NCBI GenBank assembly: GCA_008360975.2
Contig: VLJF02000839.1
Coordinates: 1-64,000 of the forward strand
Source: Lichenostomus cassidix
Lineage: Eukaryota; Chordata; Aves; Passeriformes; Meliphagidae
Direction: 5' to 3'
Length of the DNA stretch: 64,000 nucleotides
A model generated the notes under the pieces. The model did not search any database. It saw nothing but the letters and a program-made list of their open reading frames with translations, and had not been told where the DNA came from. Positions 43,085-56,100 of the stretch are shown piece after piece (the stretch's first letter is position 1; each line of letters opens with the position of its first letter). The translations under genes were made by a program, and so were the position numbers.

Positions 43085-43410
43085 CCCGCGCCAGGTGCGC
43101 CCCGCCCCGCCCCGCCCCGCCCCGCCCCGCCCCGCCCCGCCAGGCCACGCCCACCCGCAGGCCACGCCCCCTCCCGCCAGGTGCTGACAGGCCACGCCCC
43201 CTCCGCGCTACTATTGGCTGGAGTTCATGTCGGTTCAAGGGCAAAGCGCTGATTGGTCGGAGCGGTCCCGCCCCGCGCGCTGATTGGCTGAGGGGACAGG
43301 TGTGGGGAGGGCGGGGCGCGGCAGCCAATGGGAGAGCGAGCCGCAACTTCTGGCCAATGGGAGGGCTCGGGGGGCGGGGCCTGGATGTTGCTATGGTGAC
43401 CGGGCGGACT
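43085..43410 (-). promoter_or_regulatory. F11R: F11R CpG promoter with GC boxes and five CCAAT boxes
   Basis: A CCCGCCCCGC run (43093-43140, SP1-type) is followed by CCAAT/ATTGG at 43213, 43252, 43283, 43325 and 43354, spaced 29-42 bp. An X-box-like GTTGCTATGGTGACC lies at 43387-43401. No TATA box. This is typical of an NF-Y driven CpG promoter. Confidence 0.7.
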
Positions 43411-43447
43411 CGGCCAGCAGGGGGCGCTGAGGGGCAGCGGAGGGCGA

Positions 43448-43515
43448 GCGGTTCGGACCAGTTCGGACCAGTTCGGACCAGTTCGGACCAGTTCGGACCA
43501 GTTCGGACCAGTGAC
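43448..43515. repeat. 10-bp tandem repeat AGTTCGGACC
   Basis: About six and a half perfect copies at the upstream edge of the F11R promoter. Confidence 0.95.
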
Positions 43516-44715
43516 CGGTAGTGACCCTCCCAGTGACCCCCAAGGACCCCAGTGACCACCAGTGACCTCCAGGGACCACCAGTGACTTCCCCAGTACAAA
43601 CCAGTGACCCCCAGTGACCTCCTCAGTGCCTGCCCAGAGCTCCCAGTTCAGACCAGTGACCATCAGTGACCCTCCCAGTGACCCCCAGTGACCATTAGTG
43701 ACCCCCAGTGACCTCCCCAGTACAAACCAGTAGCCCCCAGTGACCTCCAGCGACCACCAGTGACCGTTAGTGACACCCCTGTGACCTCCAGTAACCTCCC
43801 CAGTACAAACCAGTGACCCCCAGTGACCACAGTGACCCCTCCAGTGACCACCAGTGACCTCCCCAGTGCCTGCCCAGAGCTCCCAGTTCAGACCAGTGAC
43901 CATCAGTGACCCTCCCAGTGACCCCCAGTGACCATCAGTGACCATCAGTGACCCCCAGTGACCTCCCCAGTACAAACCAGTGACCACGAGTGACCACAGT
44001 GACCTCCCCAGTGCCTGCCCAGCACTCCCAGTTCAGACCAGTGACCCCCAGTGACCCTCGGTGACCTCCAGTGACTTCCCCAGTTCAGACCAGTCACCTC
44101 CAGTGATCCCCAGTGACCATCAGTGACCTCCCCAGTACAAACCAGTGACCCTCAGTGACCACCAGTTCGGACCAGTGACCTCCAGTGACTACCAGTGAAA
44201 TCCCCAGTATAAACCAGTGACCCCCAGTGACCACAGTGACCTCACCAGTGACCTCCAGTGACCATTAGTGACCTCCCCAGTGCAAACCAGTGACCACCAG
44301 TGACCCCCAGTGACCACCAGTGAAATCCCCAGTATAAACCAGTGACCCCCAGTGACCTCTCCAGTGACCTCCAGTGACCTCCAGTGATGTCACCAGTACA
44401 AACCAGTGACCCCCAGTGACCTCCAGTGACCATTAGTGACCTCCCCAGTGCAAACCACCGACCACCAGTGACCTCCAGTGACCATCAGTGACCCTCAGTG
44501 ACCTCCAGTGACTTCCCCAGTTCAGACCAGTTACCACCAGTGGCCCCCAGTGACCATCAGTGACCTCCCAATGACCCCCAGTGACCATCAGTGACCACCA
44601 GTAACCTCCCCAGTATAAACCAGTGACCTCCCCAGGGCTCCCAGTTCAGACCAGTGACCCCCAGTGACCCCAATAACCTCCCCAGTACAAACCAGTTCCC
44701 CCCACTGACTCCCCA
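43515..44715. repeat. Minisatellite, CCAGTGACCCCCAGTGACCTC family
   Basis: 10-11 bp units CCAGTGACCN with longer 100-250 bp higher-order blocks containing CAGTACAAACCAGTGACC. It lies between USF1 and F11R. Confidence 0.9.
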
Positions 44716-44929
44716 GTTCACACCAGGAATCTGTTTGGGGTCCCTGGGAGCAATCAGAGCACTTTTGGGGTCCCTGGGGGGGATTTGGGAGAATTTTGGG
44801 GGAATTTCTGGGGGAATTCCAGGCGGTTTTGGGGTTCTGGGGTTGTCAGGAATTTTTTCGGGCATCCCTCGGCAAATCCAGGGGGATTTTGGGATCCTCT
44901 GGGGGAATTCCTGGAAGGTTTGGGTTTCC

Positions 44930-46320
44930 AGAGCAGATCAGAAATTTTTTAGGAATATTTTAAGAATTTTTTAGGAATAATTTAAGAATAATTTAGAGAT
45001 TTTTTTTAGGAGTAGTTTAGGATGTTTTTAGGATTTTTTAGGAATATTTTAGGAATTCTTTAGGAATTTTTTAAGAAATGTTTAGGAAATCTTTAGGAAT
45101 TTTTTAGGAATATTTTAGAATTTTTTTAGGAATTTTTAGGAATATTTTAGAAAATTTTTAGGAATATTTTAGCAATATTTCAAGAATTTTTTAGGAACAA
45201 CTTAAGAATAATTTATGAATTTTTAAGGAATATTTCAGGAATTCCTTACGAATTTTTTAGGATGTTTTTAGGAATTTTTTAGGAATATTTTAGGATGTTT
45301 TTAGAAAATGTTTAGGAATATTACAGGAATTCTTTTGGATTTTTTAAGGAATATTTAAGGAATTCTTTAGGAATTTTTTAGGAATATTTCAGGAATTCTT
45401 TTGGATTTTTTTAGGAATAATTTGGAGATTTTTTTTTAGGAGTATTTTAGGATGTTTTTAGGATTTTTTAGGAATATTTTAGGAATTCTTTAGGAATTTA
45501 TTAGGAAATTTTTAGAAATTTTTAAAGAATTTTTAACGAATATTTTAGGAAATGTTTAGGAATATTTTAGGAATTTTTCAGGAATTATTTAGGAATTTTT
45601 TAGGAATTTTGGGATCCTTTGGAGGAAATTCCTGGAAGTTTTGGGTTTCCAGATGGGGAATCAGGAATATTTTAGGAATATTTTAAGAAGTTTTTAGGAA
45701 TAATTTAGGAATAATTTAGAGATTTTTTTAGGAATATTTTAGGAATTCTTTAGGAATTTTTTATGAAATGTCTAGGAAATCTTTAGGAATTTTTTAGGAA
45801 TATTTTAGGAATATTTTAGAAATTTTTAAAGAATTTTTTAGGAATATTTTAGAATTTTTTAGGAATATTTTAGAATTTTTTTAGGAATTTTTAGGAATAT
45901 TTTAGAAAATTTTTAGGAATATTTTAGCAATATTTCAAGAATTTTTTAGGAACAACTTAAGAATAATTTATGAATTTTTAAGGAATATTTCAGGAATTCC
46001 TTACGAATTTTTTAGGATGTTTTTAGGAATTTTTTAGGAATATTTTAGGATGTTTTTAGAAAATGTTTAGGAATATTACAGGAATTCTTTTGGATTTTTT
46101 AAGGAATATTTAAGGAATTCTTTAGGAATTTTTTAGGAATATTTCAGGAATTCTTTTGGATTTTTTTAGGAATATTTCAGGAATATTTCAGGAATTTTTT
46201 AGGAATTCTTTAGGAATATTTCAGGAATATTTTAGGAAATTTTTAGGAATATTTCAGGAATATTTCAGGAACTTTTTAGGAACTTTTTAGGAATATTTCA
46301 GGAATTCTTTAGGAATTTCA
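44930..46320. repeat. AT-rich minisatellite, TTTTTAGGAATATTTTAGGAA (1.4 kb)
   Basis: 12-13 bp units of TTTTTAGGAATA in an otherwise GC-rich window. It includes a nearly exact about 320-bp direct duplication: about 45096-45417 repeats at about 45851-46172 (offset 755). Located between the USF1 polyA site and F11R. Confidence 0.9.
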
Positions 46321-46391
46321 AGTCCCTGGGATTTCCCCCACCCAGCGGGAAGAACCTGCAGGACCTGGAAAAAAAAAAACAAATCCCTATT

Positions 46392-46401
46392 TTTATTTAT
46401 T
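46392..46401 (-). terminator. USF1: Overlapping polyadenylation signals AATAAATAAA of USF1
   Basis: TTTATTTATT on the plus strand gives two overlapping AATAAA hexamers on the minus strand, 636 bases after the USF1 stop; GT-rich GGGTGGGGG follows near 46340. Confidence 0.7.
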
Positions 46402-47036
46402 TTTTCCGCTTTTGGTTGGTTTTTTTGTCGTTTTGGTTTTTTTTTTTTCTTTTTTGTCCTTTTTTTGTCATTTTTCTCTCTGTGGCTTTTTTTGGTTTTT
46501 TTTTTTTTTTTTTTGCAATTCCGAAGAGTTTTAAAAAAAAAAAAAAAAAATCAAAAACCCCCCGGGAGGGGAGAGGGAGGGGAAAACCCCAAATCCCGTT
46601 TTTTGGGAGAGGTTTGGATCCCAAATTTTTGGGGATTTCCCAAATTTTGGGGTGGGGGAGGGGAGGGGGTGGCGCCCCCCCCGGGCCGAGAGCGTGGGGG
46701 TGAATTTGGGGTGAATTTGGGGTGAATTTGGGGGTTTTGGGGTGACGTTTGAGGGATTTTTGGGGTTTTGGGGTGGGGGAGGGGTCTGGAGCCCCCGAGA
46801 CCGCGGGGTGGGGAGGGGCACAAACCGAGCTGGGGGAGGTAGGGTGGAGGGTCCTGGGGGGATTTTGGGGAGGATTTTGGGGGTTTTGGAGGAGGATTTT
46901 GGGGAGGATTTGGGGGGTTTTGGGGGATTTTGGGGGTTTGGAGTGGCCCGGGGGGTTGGGGTGTGCAGGGGGGTTTTGGGGTGGGTTTTGGGGTCCCAGG
47001 GGGGGTTTTGGGGTGGGTTTTGGGGTCCCGGGGGGG
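46402..47036 (-). other. USF1: USF1 3'UTR
   Basis: Between stop and polyA signals. Contains homopolymer tracts at 46400-46550 and G-rich (C-rich in mRNA) TTTTGGGGTG repeats at 46690-47030. Confidence 0.6.
46496..46550 (-). other. USF1: T19/A18 inverted repeat in the USF1 3'UTR
   Basis: T19 at 46496-46514, an 18-nt loop, then A18 at 46533-46550. The transcript could fold into a perfect A:U hairpin about 100 nt upstream of the polyA signal. Confidence 0.6.
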
Positions 47037-47126
47037 TCAGTGGGTGTCGTTCTTGATGACGATCTCCAGGCCGTGCTGGCGCAGCTGAGCTCGCAGCAGC
47101 AGGTTCTTGTTCTTCAGCTCCTCCAC
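47037..47126 (-). CDS. USF1: USF1 exon 10 (zipper end and C-terminus)
   Basis: Acceptor AAAACCAG, codons VEELKNKNLLLRAQL to KNDTH, TGA at 47039-47037. Its acceptor edge is copied four times upstream. Confidence 0.95.
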   Translation of the reverse strand: MEELKNKNLLLRAQLRQHGLEIVIKNDTH

Positions 47127-50100
47127 CTGGTTTTGGGGGAATTTGGGGGTTTTTGGGGGGTCAGGGGTGTTCTGAACCCCAAAATATCATCCAGGACCCC
47201 AAAATATCCCCCAGTGCCCTCCCAGTACAGCCCAGTACAGCCCAATAACCCCAATTCTTCTTCAGCTCCTCCTCCTAATTTGGGGGAATTTGGGGGTTTT
47301 TGGGGACGTCAGGAGCATCCTGAACCCCAAAATTATCATCCCTGAACCCCAAAAATATCATCCCTGAACCCCAAAATATCCCCCAGTGCCCTCCCAGTAC
47401 AACCCAGTGCCCCCAGTACAGCCCAATAACCCCAAGGGTTCTTCAGCTCCTCCACCTGGTTTGGGGGGAATTTGGGGGTTTTTGGGAGGTCAGGAGTGTC
47501 CTGAACCCCAAGAGATCATCCCCAAACCCCAAAAATATCATCCCTGAACCCCAAAATATCCCCCAGTTCCTCCCAGTACAATACAGTGCTCCCAGTAACC
47601 CCCAGTGCTCCCCAGGGCTCTTCAGCTCCTCGACCTAATTTGGGGTAATTTGGGGACGTCAGGAGCATCCTGAACCCCAAAATATCATCCCTGAACCCCA
47701 AAAATATCATCCCTGAACCCCAAAATATCCCCCAGTGCCCTCCCAGTACAGCCCAGTACAGCCCAAAAACCCCAATTGTTCTTCAGCTCCTCCACCTAAT
47801 TTGGGGTAATTTGGGGGTTTTTGGGGGGTCAGGAGTGTCCTGAACCCCAAAATATCCCCCAGAACCCCAAAATATCCCCCAGTCCCTCCCAGTCTCTCCC
47901 AATCCCCTCCCAGTCTATCCCAGTCCCCCCAGTTCCCACCTGCTGCCTCAGCACCTTGTTGTCCATCTGCAGCTGCTCCCAGTCCATCCCAGTTCCTCCC
48001 AGTCCAATCCCATCAATCCCATCCCAATCCATCCCAGTCCATCCCAATCCCCTCCCAGTCCCCCCAGTCTGACCTGCTGCCGCAGCACCTCATTGTCCAT
48101 CTGCAGCTGATCCCAATCCCATCCCAATCCATCCCAATCCCATCCCAATCCATCCCAATCCCATCCCAATCCATCCCAATCCCATCCCAATCCCATCCCA
48201 GTCTATCCCAATCCATCCCAGTGTCCATCCCAGTCCATCCCAGTCCCCCCAGTTCCCCACCTGCTGCTGCAGCACCTTGTCATCCATCTGCAGCTGGTCC
48301 ATATCCCATCCCAGTCCCATCCCAGTCCATCCCAGTGTCCATCCCAGTCTATACCAATCCCCTCCCAGTCTATCCCAGTCTCTCCCAATCCCATCCCAGT
48401 CCATCCCAGTCCATCCCAGTCCCTCCCAGTGCTCCCAGTCTGACCTGCTGCTGCAGCACCTCACTGTCCATCTGCAGCTGGTCCCAATCTCATCCCAGTC
48501 CATCCCAGCCCCATCAATCCCATCCCAATCCCATCCCAGTTCATCCCAGTGTCCATCCCAGTCCCTCCCAGTCCATCCCAGTTTCCCACCTGCTGCCGCA
48601 GCACCTCGTTGTCCATCTGCAGCTGGTCCCAGTCCATCCCAGTCCCCTCCCAGTTCCTCCCAGTCCATCCCAATCCCTCTCAATCCCATCCTAGTGCCCC
48701 CAATCCCATCCCAGTCTATCCCAGTTCATCCCAGTCCCCCCAGTCTGACCTGCTGCCGCAGCACCTCATTGTCCATCCGCAGCTGGTCCATATCTCATCC
48801 CAGTCCATCCCAGTCCATCCCAGTGTCCCTCCCAGTCTGTCCCAGTCCCCCCAGTTCCCCACCTGCTGCCGCAGCACCTTGTCATCCATCTGCAGCTGGT
48901 CCATATCCCATCCCAATCCCATCCCAGTCCATCCCAATCCCATCCTAGTGCCCCCAGTCCCATCCCAGTCCATCCCAGTGTCCATCCCAGTCTATACCAA
49001 TCCCCTCCCAGTCTATCCCAGTCTCTCCCAATCCCATCCCAGTCCCTCCCAGTCTATCCCAGTGCCCCTCCCAGTCACTCCCAGTGCACCCAGTCTGACC
49101 TGCTGCCGCAGCACCTCGTTGTCCATCTGCAGCTGGTCCATATCCCATCCCAGTCCCTCCCAGTCTCTCCCAATCCCATCCCAGTCCATCCCAGCCCATC
49201 CCAATCCATCCCAGTACCCCCAATCCCATCCCAGTCCCTCCCAGTCCCTCCCAGTTGCCCACCTGCTGCCGCAGCACCTCGTTGTCCATCTGCAGCTGGT
49301 CCAAGCCCTGCAGCTCCTCGGAGAGCCGCAGGTTGCTCTGCCGCAGCTCCTGGATGTAATCGCACGCCTTGGACAGGATGCCGCCCTTGCTCTGCGAGTC
49401 CAATCACGGGTCACCCCAAATCCCAAAACCACCAAACCCAAAATCCCAAACCGACCCCAAACCTCAAATCAACCCCAAATCCCGCAACAACCCCAACACA
49501 ACCCCAAAATCCCAAACCAACCCTGAATCCCAAACAACTCCGAATCCCAAAATCAACACCAAATCCCCAAATCCCAAAACAACCAAAACCAACCCCAAAA
49601 CAACCCCAAAACAACCCCAAATCCTAAACAACCCCAAAACAACCCCAAATCCCAAACAGCCCCAAATCCCAAAATCCCACAACGACCCCAAAACAACCCC
49701 AAATCCCACAACAACCCCAAATCAACCCCAAATCCCACAACAACCCCCAAATCCCAAAATCCCAAACCGACCCCAAAACAACCCCAAATCCCACAACCCC
49801 GAATCCCAAAACAGCCCTGAATCCCAAACAACCCCAAATCCCAAAATCCCAAATCCCCTAATCCCAAAATCTCCAAATCCCAAAACAACCCCAAATCCCA
49901 AAACAATGCCAAATCCCCCAAACAACCCCAAATCCTAAAATAACCTCGAATCCCCAAATCCCGAAACAACCCCAAATTCCACACCAGCCCCAAATCCCCA
50001 AATCCCAAACCAGCCCCAAAATCCCCAAACAGCCCCAAAACCCCCAAACAACCCCAAATCCCAAACCAGCCCCAAAATCCCAAAACAACCCCAAAACAGC

Positions 50101-53100
50101 CCCAAATCCCCAAAATCCCAAAACAACCCCGAATCCCAAAATCCCAAAACAGTCCCCAAATCCCTAAACAATCCCAAATCCCCAAAATCCCAAACCAACC
50201 CCAAAATCCCAAACCAACCCCAAATCCCCAAAATCCCAAAACAACCCCAAAATCCCAAAACAACCCCAAATCCCAAACCAATCCCAGAATCCCAAAACAA
50301 CCCCAAATCCCCCAAAATCCCAAAACAACCCCAAATCCCAAACCAATCCCAGAATCCCAAAACAACCCCAAATCCCAAACCAACCCCAAATCCCAAACCA
50401 ATCCCAAAATCCCAAAACAACCCCAAATCCCCCAAAATCCCAAAACAACCCCAAATCCCAAACCAATCCCAAAATCCCAAAACCCCAAATCCCAAACCAA
50501 CCCCAAATCCCACAGAACCCCGAATCCCCAGACCTGTCCGGATTTGGTGTTCTCCATGGAGCAGTCGGGGATGATCTTGGAGAGCTGAACGATCCAGTTG
50601 TTGATCTTGTCCCGGCGGCGGCGCTCCACTGGGAATGAACGGGATCCAGTGGGAACGGGAATGGGGGAATGGGAATGGGAACGGGAATCCAGTGGGGATG
50701 GGAACGGGAATCCAGTGGGAACGGGAATGGGGGAATGGGAATGGGAACAGGGAATGGGGGAATGGGAACGGGAATTCCAGTGGGGATGGGAATGGGAATG
50801 GGAACGGGAATGGGAATGGGAACTAGAATGGGAATGGGAACGGGAATGGGAACGGGAATGGGGAAATGGGGGAATGGGAAATGGGGGAATGGGAACGGGA
50901 ATGGGAACGGGAATGGGAATTCCAGTGGGAATGGGAATGGGAATGTGAAGAAAATTCCAGTGGGAATGGAATGGGAACGGGAATGGGAAGAATGCCGTGG
51001 GAATGGGGGAATGGGAAAGGGAATAGGAACGGGAACGGGAATGGGAACGGGAATTCAGTGGGAATGGGGGAATGGGAACGGGAATGGGAAATGGGGGAAT
51101 GGGAACGGGAATGGGAACGGGAATGGGAAATGGGGGAATGGGAATGGCAATGCCGTGGGAATGGGGGAACGGGAATTCCAGTGGGAATGGGGGAACGGGA
51201 ATGGGAATGCCATGGGAATGGGAATGGGAATTCCAGTGGAAACAGGAATGGGAATGGGAACGGGAATGGGAACGGGAATTCTCCATGGCAATGGCGAAAT
51301 GGGAACAGGAATTCCAGTGGCAATGGGGAAATGGGAATGGGGAAATGGGAATTCTCCATGGGAATGGGGGAATGGGAACAGGAATTCAGGGGGAATGGGG
51401 CAATGGGAATGGGGAAATGGAAATGGGAATTCCCCATGGGAATGGGGGAACGGGAATGGGGAATTCCCAGTGGGAATGGGGGAACAGGAATGGGAATTGG
51501 GTTTGGGTGGGGTGGTGGGTTTGGGTGGGGGGGGTGGGTTGTGGGTGGGGGTGGGTTCCAGGTAGAAATGGGGAAACAGGAATGGGAATTCAGTGCGAAT
51601 GGGGAAATGGGAACGGGAATTCCCCAAGGGAATGGGGAAATGGGAACGGGAATTCCCCAAGGGAATGGGGAAATGGGAACGGGAATTCCCCAAGGGAATG
51701 GGGAAATGGGAACGGGAATTCCCCAAGGGAATGAGGAAATGGAAAGGGGAATTCAGTGGGAATGGGGAAAACGGGAAGGGGAATTCCCAGTGGGAATGGG
51801 GAAATGGGAATCCCCGTGGGAATGGGGAAATAGGTACGGGGATTCCAGCGGGAATGAGGGAAATGGGAATTCCCAGTGGGAACGGGGGAATGAGGATTCA
51901 TGGTGGGAATGGGGAAACACGAACAGGAACTGGGAACAGGAACTCCCGGTGGGAATGGGGGAAAACAGGGGGAAGAGATGTGAAAAGGGGGAGAAGCGGG
52001 GAAAGGGATCCTCAGGAAGTGGGGTGATCCCTTGGGAATTGGGGTGATCCCTTGGGAATTGGGGTGACCCTCAGCAATTGGGGTGACCCCCAGGATCAGG
52101 ATGACCCCCTGGAATCAGGGACTCCCTCGGGATCGGGGTGACCCCTCAGAAGCTGGGGGGAAACCCTAGGATTAGGATGATCCCTTGGGAATTGGGGTGA
52201 CTCCCGGGATCAGGATGAGCCCCTGGAATTGGGGAACCCCTTGGGATCGGGGGAATCCCGGGAATTGGGGTGAGCCCTGGGGACTGGGGTGACCCCAGCA
52301 ATTGGGATGACCCCCTGGAACCGGGGACTCCCTCGGGATCGGGATAATCCCCCGGGAAAAGGGATAACCCCTGGGATTTGGGACAATCCCCCAGGAACTG
52401 GGGTGACCCCACGGGATGGGGATGACCCCTGAAATTTGGGATAACCCCTTGGGATTTGGGGTGACCCCAGGAATTCGGGACAACCCCGGTACCTTCGTTG
52501 TGCTGTGCTCGGCGCTTCTCGTCCCGCGTGGCTCGGGGAGCCTCCGACTTCCTGCGGGGACAGGTGTGGGCACAGGTGAGAGTGGGTGTGGCACAGGTGT
52601 GATTTGGCATGCCTAGGTGTGTTTGGGTGTGTCTCAGGTGTGTTTGGGTGTGTCTCAGGTGTGTTTGGGTGTGTCTCAGGTGTGTACAGGTGTATTTGGG
52701 TGTGGCCCAGGGGTGCCCAGGTTGTGTCTGGATGTGGTCCAAGTGTGCCCAGGGCTGTCCCAGCTGTGCCCAGGTGTGTTTGGGGGTGTCCCAGGTGTGA
52801 CCCAGATGTATCCCAGCTCTGTCCCAGCTGTGTCCAGGTGTGTTTAGGGTGTCCCAGGTGTGTTTGGGTGTGTCTCAGGTGGGACCCAGGTGTATCCCAG
52901 GTGGGTTTGGGTCTCTCCAGGTGTGACTTGGTGTGTCCCAGGTGTGCCCAGGTGTGATTTGGTGTAGCCTAGGTGTATTTGGGTGTGCCCGGGTGTGCCC
53001 AGGTGTGCCCCAGGTATGTTTGGGTGTGTCCAGATGTTTCTGGGTGTGTCCCAGTGCGCCCAGCTGTATTCCAGGTATGTCCAGGTGTGTCCTACATGTG

Positions 53101-56100
53101 TTCCAGGTGTGTCCTGGGTGTGCCCAGGTGTGCCCCAGGTGTGATTTGGTGTGACCTGGGTGTATCCCAGCTGTATCCAGGTGCCCCCAGGTATCCCCAG
53201 GTGTATCCCAGGTGTCCCCAGGTGTATCCCAGGTTGTATCCCAGGTGTCCCCAGGTGTTCCAGGTGTATCCTAGGTGTGCCCAGGTGCTCCCAGGTATCC
53301 CTAGATATATCCCACGTGTCCCCAGGTGTATCCCAGGTGTCCCCAGGTGTATCCCAGGTATGCTCAGGTGTATCCCAGGTGTCCCCAGGTGTATCCCAGG
53401 TGTCTCCAGGTGTCCCCAGGTGTGCCCAGGTGTGTCCCAGGTGTCCCCAGGTACTCACGGTGAGTAGGGGTGAGCGCGGGGGGCGATGGAGCGCTGAGCT
53501 CCCCCCGGCAGCACCTCCTGCGGTGACATCATCACAAAAAACTGCCCTGCAGCCAAACCGCACAGGTGAGACCCCAATGGGACAGGTGAGACCCAAATCG
53601 CACAGGTGAGACCCCAATGGGACAGGTGAGACCCAAATCCACAGGTGAGACCCAAATCGCACAGGTGAGACCCCAAATCCACAGGTGAGATCCCAATGGG
53701 ACAGGTGAGATCCAAATCCCACAGGTGAGACCCAAACCAGAACAGGTGTGATCTCAAACCCATCCAGGTGACCCCAAACCAGGACAGGTGACCTCAAACT
53801 CATCCAAGTGACCCCAAACCCCATCCAGGTGACTCCTAAAGCAATCCAGGTGACCCCAAACCAGGACCGGTGACTCCTAAACCAATCCAGGTGACCCCAA
53901 ACCCATCCAGGTGATCCCAAACCGGGACAAGTGACCTCAAACCCATCCAGGTGACCCCAAACCCTGTCTAGATGACCACAAACCCAATCCGGGTGACACC
54001 AAACCTCATCCAGGTGACTCCTAAACCAGCCCAGGTGACCCCAAACTGGCACAGGTGACTTCAAACCCATCCAGGTGACCCCAAACCAACCCAGGTGACC
54101 CCAAACTGGGCCAGGTGGCCCCGCCCCTCACCTGTGGGCGTGGGCTGGCCCAGCAGCGCCTCGGAGCTCTGCGTGGTCACCACGGCGGTGGCGCTGGCGC
54201 CATCGGCCACACCTGCCGCTGGGAAGTAGGTGTAGTGCGCCTCGCTGGGCGTGGCCTCGGCGTCCACCTGCTCCTCGCTCGTGAACGCGCCCTGGATCAC
54301 CGCCTGTGCAGGTGAGAGATGGGACAGGTGAGGGACAGGTGAGGGACAGGTGAGGGACAGGTGAGGGACAGGTGAGATGGGACAGGTGAGGGGCTGGGTG
54401 CCACCTCCGTGTCCACCTGCTCCTCGCTTGTGAATGCACCCTGGATCACTGCCTGGACAGGTGAGAGGGGACAGGTGAGACAGGTGAGACAGGTGAGAGG
54501 GAACAGGTAACAGACAGGTGAGATGGGGACAGGTGAGAGACAGGAACAGGTGAGGGGCTGGGCGTGGCCTCTGCGTCCACCTGGTCCTCACTCATGAATG
54601 CGCCCTGGATCACCGCCTGGACAGGTGAGACAGGTGAGGGACAGGTGAGATGGGACAGGTGAGATGGGGACAGGTAAGGGACAGGGACAGGTGAGGGGCT
54701 GGGCGTGGCCTCGGCATCCACCTGCTCCTCGCTTGTGAATGGGCTCTGGATCACCGCCTGTGCAGGTGAGGGACAGGTGAGACAGGTGAGGAACAGGTGA
54801 GAGGGGACAGGTAAAGGACAGGTGAGATGGGGACAGGTGAGAGGGGACAGGTGAGACAGGTGAGGCACAGGTGAGATGAGGACAGACCCCACAGTGCACC
54901 TCGGTCATCACCTGCACTGGGGGGGACAGGTGAGGGACAAGGGGACAGGTGACATAGGTGAGGCACAGGTGAGACAACTGAGCCACAGTAACACAGGTGA
55001 CAGGTCAGGAGAGGCCCAGGTGAGCTAGGGGCACAGGTGAGGGTCAGGGCACAGGAGACACAGGTGAGCCTCAGGGACACAGGTGAGGGACAGGTGACAC
55101 AGGTGAGATGGGGACAGCCACACCCCACAGTGAACCTGGGGCACAGGTGGGATGGTGGCACGGTGGGGCGTGGCAGGGGTGTGGACCTGCAGCACACCTG
55201 GGGCACAGCCTGGGTGGGGCATAGGTGACACAGGTGAGGCCCATGGGGTGGCAGTGGGGTGTGGCAGTGGGTGTGGCATTGTGACACAGATGTGTCACGG
55301 ACTGGGCGGGGCACAGGTGACACAGGTGGGATGGGGACAGAGGGTGTAGAGGGTGTGGCAGTGGGTGTGGCAGGTGACACACACGTGACACACAGGTAGC
55401 ACACAGGTGGCACACAGGTGAGGCCCAGCTGACACACAGGTAGCACACAGGTGAGGCACAGGTGACACACAGGTGAGGCACAGGTGACACATAGGTAACA
55501 CACAGGTGACACACAGGTGACACACAGGTGAGGCCCAGCTGACACACAGGTAACACACAGGTAACACACAGGTGAGGCACAGGTGACACACAGGTGGCAC
55601 ACAGGTGGCGCCCAGGTGACAGACAGGTGACACATAGGTAACACACACGTGACACACAGGTGAGCACCAGGTGACACCCAGGTGAAGCCCAGGTGGCACA
55701 CAGGTGACACAGGTGGCACACAGGTGACACACAGGTAACACACAGGTAACACACAGGTGACACACAGGTGACACAGGTGGCGCCCAGGTGACTCACCTGT
55801 GTCATGGACTGGGTGGCCGGGTAGCCGCTGATGGCGCTGGTGCCCTCGGTCTGCGCGTCCAGCTGTCCGTCAGCCACCTGGATCACCCGGTACATCACCT
55901 GGGGACAGGTGAGACACTCAGGTGTGACACTCAGACAGGTGTGACACTCAGGTGTGACAAACCCCAAACCCCCCAGTGTCCCCTCATTGTCCCATCAGTG
56001 TCCCCTCAGTGTCCAGCTGCCTATCAGCCACCTGGATCACCCAGTACATCACCTGGGGATAGGTGAGACACTCAGACAGGTGTGACAGACCCCAAACCTC

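Noticed and set aside
46416..46703. Phe-rich frame as a membrane peptide
   Set aside because: It is translation of T-runs in the USF1 3'UTR on the wrong strand.
50640..51900. Open frames of alternating Gly/Asn/Met as a real protein
   Set aside because: All frames on both strands are open because the unit lacks stops; composition is that of the minisatellite.
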